From: Candidatus Eiseniibacteriota bacterium
GTDB lineage: Bacteria; Eisenbacteria; RBG-16-71-46
Reading direction: 5' to 3'
Length of the DNA stretch: 7,035 bases
Assembly (NCBI GenBank): GCA_005893365.1
Contig: VBPB01000160.1
Coordinates: 1 to 7,035, forward strand
Shown here: in pieces, positions 1-5,683 of the stretch
Layout of the letters: every line of letters begins with the position of its first letter
How positions within the stretch are numbered: position 1 is the first letter of the stretch
Position numbers and translations under genes: made by a program
Notes under the pieces: generated by a model
The model's database searches: none
The model's input: only the letters and a program-made list of their open reading frames with translations
Told to the model about the DNA's origin: nothing

Positions 1-1520
<1,520 letters not shown>

Positions 1521-1555
1521 CGGGTGCGCGTCGCCGCCGGTCGAGCCCCGAGGGG

Positions 1556-2677
1556 CTACGCCGTCAGGCGCTCGGGGTTGAGCCCCGCGAGCTCGGGCGT
1601 CACGAAGCGGCCGTCCTGGCGCACCAGCTCGTCGTCGAACCACACCTCGCCGCCGCCGAACTCGGGGGTCTGGATCAGCACCAGGTCCCAGTGCACCTTC
1701 GAGCGGTTGCCGTTGTCGGCGCTGGTGTAGGCCTGGCCGGGGGTGAAGTGGAGGGAGCCGGCGATCTTCTCGTCGAACAGCGTGTCCTTCATCGGGCGGG
1801 TGATCCAGGGGTTGAAGCCGAGCGAGAACTCGCCCACGAACCGCGCGCCTTGGTCGCTGTCGAGCACCTGGTCGAGCCGCGCCTGCGGGCTGCCCTCGGC
1901 CTTGACGATGCGGCCGCCCTCGAAGGTGAAGCGGATGCCGTCGTAGGAGGTCCCCAGGTAGAGCGACGGGGTGTTGTAGGCGATGGTGCCGTTCACCGAG
2001 TCGCGCACCGGAGCGGTGTAGCACTCGCCGTCCGGGAGGTTGCGCCGGCCCTCACACTTGACCGCCGGGATGCCCTTGATGCTGAACCGGAGATCGGTGG
2101 CGCCGGGGCCCTTGATGCGCACCCGGTCGGTGCGCTCCATGCGCTGCTTGAGCGGCTCCATCGCGTCCGACATGCGCGGGTAGTCGAGCGTGCAGACGCG
2201 GAAGTAGAACTCCTCGAACTGCTCGGTGCTCATGTTGGCCAGCTGCGCCATCGCCGCGTTCGGGTAGCGCAGCACCACCCAGCGCGTGTGGTTGACGCGG
2301 TAGTCGAGGTGCACCGGCTGGACCACGTGCTGCTGGTAGAGCCCGATGCGGTCGCCGGGCACGTCGGCCAGCTCGGCGATGTTGGCGGCGGCACGCAGGC
2401 CGACGTAGGCCTGCACCTGCTCCATCTGGAACCGCTCCACCAAGCCCTGCAGCTTGAGCTGCGCCTCGGTGGCCTGGCCGAGCTGGCTGCGGATGACCGC
2501 GTTGCTGCGCAGCGAGACCAGCGGCTGGGCCTTGGCCGCGTGGACGGCGTCGATCAGGTCGAGCACCAGCCCGTCGGCGAGGTCGAAGGATTCGATCAGC
2601 ACCGCCTCGCCCGGCTGGAGGCGGGTCGAGTGCTGGACGATGTGCTGCGCCAGGCGGGCGCCGCGTGGGTCGCGCAT
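1556..2677 (-). CDS. M29-family metallo-aminopeptidase (AmpS/AmpT-like)
   Basis: Predicted cytoplasmic aminopeptidase of MEROPS family M29, which removes N-terminal residues from peptides using a two-metal site. At 373 residues it is slightly shorter than the usual 400 or so. All six expected metal-site residues can be placed: Glu218 in NLPDGECYTAP, Glu283 in GEFSLGF, His310 in GSLHF, Tyr317, and His329 and Asp331 in VHWD. The spacings H+7=Y and H+2=D, and about 65 residues between the two Glu, match the Thermus enzyme as I remember it, so the active site looks intact. The N-terminal part (about 1-180) is the less conserved family domain. There is no signal peptide. The ATG at 2677 is supported by GGAG (2684-2687) six bases upstream. 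The stop lies 35 nt before the ABC-F gene in the same direction, suggesting an operon, and a small AGCCC/GGGCT hairpin (1544-1557) covers that junction. It is divergent from the oxidoreductase gene. Peptide specificity cannot be read from the sequence. Confidence 0.93.
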   Translation of the reverse strand: MRDPRGARLAQHIVQHSTRLQPGEAVLIESFDLADGLVLDLIDAVHAAKAQPLVSLRSNAVIRSQLGQATEAQLKLQGLVERFQMEQVQAYVGLRAAANIAELADVPGDRIGLYQQHVVQPVHLDYRVNHTRWVVLRYPNAAMAQLANMSTEQFEEFYFRVCTLDYPRMSDAMEPLKQRMERTDRVRIKGPGATDLRFSIKGIPAVKCEGRRNLPDGECYTAPVRDSVNGTIAYNTPSLYLGTSYDGIRFTFEGGRIVKAEGSPQARLDQVLDSDQGARFVGEFSLGFNPWITRPMKDTLFDEKIAGSLHFTPGQAYTSADNGNRSKVHWDLVLIQTPEFGGGEVWFDDELVRQDGRFVTPELAGLNPERLTA

Positions 2678-2740
2678 GGGACACTCCAGGGGCTTGAGGA
2701 CGCCGCGCGACGGGTCGGAGTCGCGCGCGGATGACGAGGC

Positions 2741-2765
2741 GCCGAGATTAGCATACGAACTCGGC
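2741..2765. promoter_or_regulatory. Operator-like inverted repeat between divergent genes
   Basis: Perfect 6-bp arms GCCGAG (2741-2746) and CTCGGC (2760-2765) flank a 13-bp A+T-richer centre (2747-2759) in an otherwise very GC-rich 153-bp divergent intergenic region. The right arm directly abuts the -10-like TATCAT on the plus strand, so a bound regulator would cover the -35/spacer region of the oxidoreductase promoter. This geometry fits a dimeric repressor or activator site. The arms are short and GC-rich, so chance occurrence is possible. Confidence 0.3.
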
Positions 2766-2771
2766 TATCAT
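2766..2771 (+). promoter_or_regulatory. Possible -10 element for the oxidoreductase gene
   Basis: TATCAT matches the sigma70 -10 consensus at five of six positions and sits 59 bases before the ATG at 2831. No good -35 lies 16-19 bases upstream: the nearest TTG-like hexamer, TTAGCA (2748-2753), is only 12 bases away. Either the promoter depends on an activator, possibly at the adjacent inverted repeat, or the match is fortuitous. Its context, GGCTATCATGG, resembles that of the better-formed -10 before the 4080 gene (CGCTATACTGC). Confidence 0.3.
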
Positions 2772-2830
2772 GGCCCCGGCCCGCGGCGCCACGACCACGG
2801 CGGCGGTGCGCACGATCGGGAGAGAAACGC

Positions 2831-3916
2831 ATGGAACGTTTTCGGACAGCGATCATCGGCACGGGGTTCGGGCGGAGCGTCCAGGCGGTGGCCTTCCAGC
2901 GCCACGAGGGCTTCGAGCTGGCGGCGATCGCGGGGACGCGTCTCGCCAAGACCCGGGAGCTCGCCGCCTCGCTGGGCATCGCCGGGGCGTTCGACGATTG
3001 GCGTCGGATGCTGGACGAGGTGCGGCCCGACCTGGTCAGCATCGTCGCCCCGCCCGACCTCCATCACCCGATGATGCTGGCGGCCCTGGAGCGGGGCGCC
3101 CACGTCCTGTGCGAGAAGCCCACCGCCCTCAACCGCTACCAGGCGGCCGAGATGCGCGACGCGGCGCGGCGCGCCGGCAAGGTGGCGGCGATCAACCACG
3201 AGTTCCGGTTCTTCCCGGCGCGCGCCCACGCCGTCGCGATGGTGCGGCGCGGCGACATCGGCGCACCGCGGCGCGGCGAGATCCTCGGGCGCTACCCGCT
3301 CTGGTGGCGGCCGGAGACGCGCGGCTGGACCTGGCTCTCGGACGCGCGGCGCGGGGGCGGCGTGCTGGGTGCCCTGGGCTCGCATCACACCGACTGCTTC
3401 CGCCAGTTCTTCGGCGAGCCGCTCTCGGCCTGGGCCTCGGTGCGCGTGGACCAGCCGCGGCGCGGCCCCACCGCCGAGCAGCCCGAGCGGCGCCTGGCGA
3501 CGGCGGACGATGCCTGCACCGTGCAGTACGCGTTCGCCTCGGGCGCCACCGCGATGTTCGACCTCTCGGCCTGCACGCCGTACCGCTGGGAGCGCTTCGA
3601 GATCCACGGCGAGGAGGCGACGCTGCGCTGGGACGAGACCGGCTACCGCCTGTGGCGGGTGGTCGCGGGGAAGGAGCCCGAGGCGGTCGAGCTGCCGGCG
3701 GCGCTGGCGTTGGCACCCCGCGAGGGCGACCCCGCGCTGGTGGCGCCCTTCGGCGCGATGCTCCAGCATCTGCACGCCGCCCTGCGCGGCGAGGGGTCGC
3801 AGGCGCCCGACTTCGACGACGCCGTGGCGGTGCAGGCGGCGCTCGATGCGGCGCGCGAGTCCAGCGCCGCCATGGCGCGCGTCGCGGTGGACCGACCGGC
3901 GCCCGTCCCCGCCTGA
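2831..3916 (+). CDS. Gfo/Idh/MocA-family NAD(P)-dependent oxidoreductase
   Basis: Predicted cytoplasmic dehydrogenase of the glucose-fructose oxidoreductase / inositol dehydrogenase / MocA superfamily, usually acting on a sugar, sugar derivative or cyclitol with NAD(P). The N-terminal Rossmann fold (about 4-122) begins AIIGTGFGR with the dinucleotide loop at Gly10-Gly14. The diagnostic EKP triad is at 95-97 (Lys96 is the expected catalytic or positioning lysine) after APPDLHH. The C-terminal alpha/beta domain (about 124-350) carries GSHHTD at 183-188, equivalent to the family's GxHxxD, with His185 and Asp188 as likely active-site residues. At 361 residues it is a normal length for the family. 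ATG 2831 is preceded by GGGAG (2818-2822) with an 8-base spacer. It stands alone: divergent from the aminopeptidase and 163 bp before the next gene. The substrate cannot be deduced, because the superfamily is functionally very broad and no pathway partner is adjacent. Confidence 0.93.
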   Translation: MERFRTAIIGTGFGRSVQAVAFQRHEGFELAAIAGTRLAKTRELAASLGIAGAFDDWRRMLDEVRPDLVSIVAPPDLHHPMMLAALERGAHVLCEKPTALNRYQAAEMRDAARRAGKVAAINHEFRFFPARAHAVAMVRRGDIGAPRRGEILGRYPLWWRPETRGWTWLSDARRGGGVLGALGSHHTDCFRQFFGEPLSAWASVRVDQPRRGPTAEQPERRLATADDACTVQYAFASGATAMFDLSACTPYRWERFEIHGEEATLRWDETGYRLWRVVAGKEPEAVELPAALALAPREGDPALVAPFGAMLQHLHAALRGEGSQAPDFDDAVAVQAALDAARESSAAMARVAVDRPAPVPA

Positions 3917-3984
3917 GCGCGGCGGCGCGCACGCGCGGCAGCGACCGGGCACACGCTTGCGGAGCCGGCGTTTGGGGGAGCGGA

Positions 3985-4015
3985 TTGGACCGTCGCCGGA
4001 CCCCTCCGCTATACT
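3985..4015 (+). promoter_or_regulatory. Candidate sigma70-type promoter for the 4080 gene
   Basis: TTGGAC (3985-3990) as -35 and TATACT (4010-4015) as -10 are separated by 19 bases. The -10 matches five of six consensus positions; the -35 is weak and the spacer long. It lies in the 163-bp gap after the oxidoreductase stop, which otherwise shows nothing recognisable, and would give a leader of roughly 58 nt before ATG 4080. This implies the 4080 gene is transcribed at least partly on its own. Confidence 0.45.
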
Positions 4016-4028
4016 GCGGCCGTTGGAA

Positions 4029-4044
4029 GCGCCCGCCCGGGCGC
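4029..4044 (+). other. GC hairpin in the leader of the 4080 gene
   Basis: GCGCCC (4029-4034) pairs perfectly with GGGCGC (4039-4044) around a 4-base loop GCCC, forming an all-G/C stem inside the predicted 5' leader, 35 nt before the start codon. It has no following T-run, so it is not an intrinsic terminator. It might affect mRNA stability or translation, but such stems arise readily by chance at this base composition. Confidence 0.25.
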
Positions 4045-4079
4045 CGTCACGCCGTCTGCAGCCGAGGGGGACTTGGGCC

Positions 4080-4808
4080 ATGCCCGACTGGGATGTCATC
4101 GCCAAGCAGCGCCTGACCGAGGACTGGGGGACGCTGCGCGCCGCGTACCTGCCGCTCAATCAGGCCATGCGCCGCACGGTCGAGTTCCTCGAGAAGGACG
4201 CCGGCACGTTCGCCGAGGTGGTGGTGGTGGTGCGCGAACGGCTCGAGGGGAGCCTCAAGAACCTCACCGCGCTGGCCAACCGCCGCTCCCCCTGGGTGCG
4301 GCTCGAGGCGATCCGCAACCTGCGGGTGCTGGCGACCGGACTGCGTGGCGCGGCCGACGACGACCCGCTGGCGCTCCTGCGGTTCCAGTTCGCGTTGTGC
4401 GAGCTGATGACCAACGTCTGGAAGGACGCCCCGGTCGAAGCCCGGGTCACCCACAACCTGCTGCTCGCGAAGGAGCCCGAGTTCTGGTTCGGCTGCGACT
4501 GCTGCGCGGTCGGCATCCTGCGCCCCGCGGGCCCCGACGACCCGCCCGACCTGCTGCGCGGCAAGGAGGTGCGGCTGGTGTGGGAGGTGGACGCCCTCTA
4601 CGCGTGGACGCTCGACGAGTTCGAGGACTACCTCGCGAGCGAGCGCTACTCGCTGCCGACCACCCAGCGCGCGGCGGCGGTCGACGACCTCGGGCTGCCG
4701 GTGGTGGACGTGCCGGCGGAGCACCTGCGCCGCGGGGCCGAACTGTTCGGCGGGCAGGGGGGCGGACTGTTCGGTCCGCTCGACCTCAAGTACCTCGATC
4801 TCGGCTGA
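4080..4808 (+). CDS. Uncharacterised 242-residue soluble protein with a CDCC motif
   Basis: I do not recognise this protein. It has no signal peptide or membrane segment, so it is probably cytoplasmic. The N-terminal half (about 1-130) looks mostly helical and amphipathic; one stretch, SPWVRLEAIRNLRVLA (70-85), resembles a HEAT-type helix, though no clear repeat follows. The centre contains GCDCC (Gly138 to Cys142), three cysteines in four residues, with another at Cys107: a possible metal or redox site, not a known complete ligand set. The segment at about 163-185 is rich in aromatic and acidic residues (EVDALYAWTLDEFEDYL). The tail is Gly-rich (FGGQGGGLFG, 223-232). The start is ATG 4080, because protein-like sequence begins at MPDWDVIAKQ, a G-rich ribosome-binding site (4064-4071) precedes it, and a promoter-like sequence lies upstream; the frame's open extension further upstream only shadows the oxidoreductase gene. 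It converges on the 33-residue basic gene. Codon use matches the neighbours. That it is a real gene is likely; its function is unknown. Confidence 0.82.
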   Translation: MPDWDVIAKQRLTEDWGTLRAAYLPLNQAMRRTVEFLEKDAGTFAEVVVVVRERLEGSLKNLTALANRRSPWVRLEAIRNLRVLATGLRGAADDDPLALLRFQFALCELMTNVWKDAPVEARVTHNLLLAKEPEFWFGCDCCAVGILRPAGPDDPPDLLRGKEVRLVWEVDALYAWTLDEFEDYLASERYSLPTTQRAAAVDDLGLPVVDVPAEHLRRGAELFGGQGGGLFGPLDLKYLDLG

Positions 4809-4884
4809 GGCCTGGCCCGGCGCCGCGATCCCGCCCGCGCGGGTGCGGCCGCGTGCGGGTCCCCTGGCGCCCCGAAGCGACCGC

Positions 4885-4986
4885 CTAGCGACGGCGGGGC
4901 TTCTTCGCCAGCTTCGCCTTGACGGCCTTCTTGCGGGCGCCGGTACGAGCCTTCTTGCGGCGCAGACGGTGCTTGAACGAGGTCAT
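4885..4986 (-). CDS. 33-residue, strongly basic small protein
   Basis: Small ORF beginning MTSFKHRLRRKKARTG and ending LAKKPRRR. Of 33 residues, 9 are Lys and 8 Arg, with one His and no acidic residue, so it should bind nucleic acid or the ribosome. Support for a real gene: GGGAG (4992-4996) sits five bases upstream of ATG 4986, a plausible promoter lies further upstream, and codon choice is biased (all Lys AAG, three of eight Arg CGT, one GCT), as is typical of highly expressed translation genes in high-GC bacteria. It does not match bL34, bTHX, bS22 or the AURKAIP1/COX24-type small basic proteins as I remember them. The longer reading frame extending upstream to 5280 lacks support, since it overlaps the 5103-5558 gene in another frame. 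It lies between that gene (116 bp away, same direction) and the convergent 4080 gene. A ribosome-associated or nucleoid protein is my inference only. Confidence 0.72.
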   Translation of the reverse strand: MTSFKHRLRRKKARTGARKKAVKAKLAKKPRRR

Positions 4987-5021
4987 GTCGTCTCCCGGAT
5001 GGGTGGGTGTGGGGCAGCCCC

Positions 5022-5045
5022 GTGCGGCGGCCGCGAACCCCGCAC
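5022..5045. repeat. Inverted repeat at the small basic gene's promoter
   Basis: Arms GTGCGG (5022-5027) and CCGCAC (5040-5045) are perfect reverse complements separated by 12 bases. The right arm overlaps the proposed -10 hexamer (5044-5049) and the dyad spans the expected transcription start, so it could be an operator rather than a transcribed hairpin. The G+C-rich composition raises the chance of coincidence. Confidence 0.25.
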
Positions 5046-5073
5046 GATATCCGGGGGCGGCGGTGCGACGCAA
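5044..5073 (-). promoter_or_regulatory. Candidate promoter for the 33-residue basic protein
   Basis: Reading the minus strand, TTGCGT (5068-5073) as -35 and TATCGT (5044-5049) as -10 are separated by 18 bases. The -10 matches four of six consensus positions and the -35 three of six. It lies in the 116-bp gap between the 5103-5558 gene and the small gene and would give a leader of about 50 nt. Moderate to weak support. Confidence 0.35.
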
Positions 5074-5087
5074 GCCGGCCGGCGGCT
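5073..5087 (-). terminator. Weak terminator-like hairpin after the 5103-5558 gene
   Basis: On the minus strand AGCCG (5083-5087) and CGGCT (5073-5077) form a 5-bp stem with a 5-base loop, 15 nt after the stop codon of the 151-residue gene. Only two T residues follow, so intrinsic termination would be weak; the region also overlaps the proposed -35 of the small basic gene. Confidence 0.2.
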
Positions 5088-5102
5088 GGCCGCTGGCGCG
5101 CC

Positions 5103-5558
5103 CTACCCTCCCTTCTTCTCGGCGAGGGCCTTCTGCGCGAGCAGGTCGGCCCCGGGGCCGACCCTGACCTCGGCCGCCGCGGACGCCATCACGTAGATGC
5201 GCAGGCTGTTGCTCCCCGGGTCCGCCGGCGTGATGAAGAAGCCCTCGCGCTCGGGCTGGTACGAGAGCGCGTAGCCGCACAGCAGCTCCCCGTCCTTGAA
5301 CCGCACCGCGAGCTTCTTGCCCTTGGAGGTCTCGCCGGGCGCGTCGATGAACCCGCGCAGGTCACGGCGCTTGGGATCGCCGGCGAGGTCCCTGACGAAG
5401 AAGACCGCCTTGAGCGTCTTGCAGCGGATCTCGGTGGCGGCGCCACCGTCGAGCGGCTGAAGGTGGAACAGGGGACGGTTGGGGAAGAAGTCCGACGTCG
5501 TGCCCTTGAGCATCTGGCCATCGAGCTGACGCGCGACCACCCGAACGACTTCGGTCAT
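5103..5558 (-). CDS. Uncharacterised 151-residue protein with KGTTSDFFPNRP/PADPGSN motifs
   Basis: Compact, probably cytoplasmic, mostly beta-rich protein. Its motifs are those I associate with a conserved family of unknown function in deltaproteobacteria-like and related genomes (I think DUF6982, not certain): VARQLDGQMLKGTTSDFFPN (8-27), FHLQPL (31-36), LKAVFFVRDLAGDP (49-62), a GKKLAVRFKDGELLCGY stretch (80-96) and GFFITPADPGSNSLRIYV (106-123). The repeated V-x-x-x-D-G-E/Q-x-L-x-G-Y/T pattern (about 8-20 and 85-96) hints at two related small-barrel halves, somewhat like PilZ-type domains, but no RxxxR c-di-GMP motif is seen. I chose ATG 5558 over ATG 5585: AGGGAGGGA (5565-5573) lies six bases before it, and the promoter at 5603-5631 leaves only about 11 nt of leader for the earlier start. 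The tail (about 134-151) is Ala/Lys/Gly-rich. Function unknown. Confidence 0.85.
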   Translation of the reverse strand: MTEVVRVVARQLDGQMLKGTTSDFFPNRPLFHLQPLDGGAATEIRCKTLKAVFFVRDLAGDPKRRDLRGFIDAPGETSKGKKLAVRFKDGELLCGYALSYQPEREGFFITPADPGSNSLRIYVMASAAAEVRVGPGADLLAQKALAEKKGG

Positions 5559-5602
5559 GCCGAATCCCTCCCTGGTCGAAGCCATTCATACGCCCGCAAC
5601 TT

Positions 5603-5631
5603 AGCCTAGTGCCGGGCCCAGCACGGGTCAA
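5603..5631 (-). promoter_or_regulatory. Sigma70-type promoter for the 5103-5558 gene
   Basis: On the minus strand TTGACC (5626-5631) as -35 matches five of six consensus bases, followed after exactly 17 bases by TAGGCT (5603-5608), which keeps the key T-A-x-x-x-T positions and resembles -10 elements common in high-GC bacteria. It lies between the YjbH-like gene's stop (5684) and the 151-residue gene and predicts transcription from near 5596, a leader of about 38 nt to ATG 5558. This is the best-formed promoter in the window and also decides the start-codon choice. Confidence 0.6.
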
Positions 5632-5683
5632 TGGGCGCGAGTCGCCACCGGTCCCGGGCCCCGTCGCCGGTTACGCCGTGCCC

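Noticed and set aside
1691..2734. Plus-strand frame (347 residues) opposite the aminopeptidase
   Set aside because: Antisense of a gene with all its catalytic residues intact; His/Val/Leu-rich shadow translation.
2768..4159. Long minus-strand open frame (463 residues) opposite the oxidoreductase
   Set aside because: It covers the whole Gfo/Idh/MocA gene in antisense and both flanking intergenic regions. Low-complexity Arg/Ala-rich product, no motif.
4830..4843. Hairpin CCCGC-loop-GCGGG between the convergent 4080 gene and the small basic gene
   Set aside because: Stem of only 5 bp, no T-run on either side; not convincing as an intrinsic terminator in DNA this GC-rich.
4885..5280. 131-residue extension of the small basic ORF
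   Set aside because: The upstream part overlaps the 5103-5558 gene in another frame and is Arg/Ala/Gly-rich shadow. The internal ATG at 4986 has the strong ribosome-binding site.
5647..5671. ACCGG/CCGGT inverted repeat after the YjbH-like stop codon
   Set aside because: Possible terminator by position, but a 15-base loop, a 5-bp stem and no T-run leave it unsupported.
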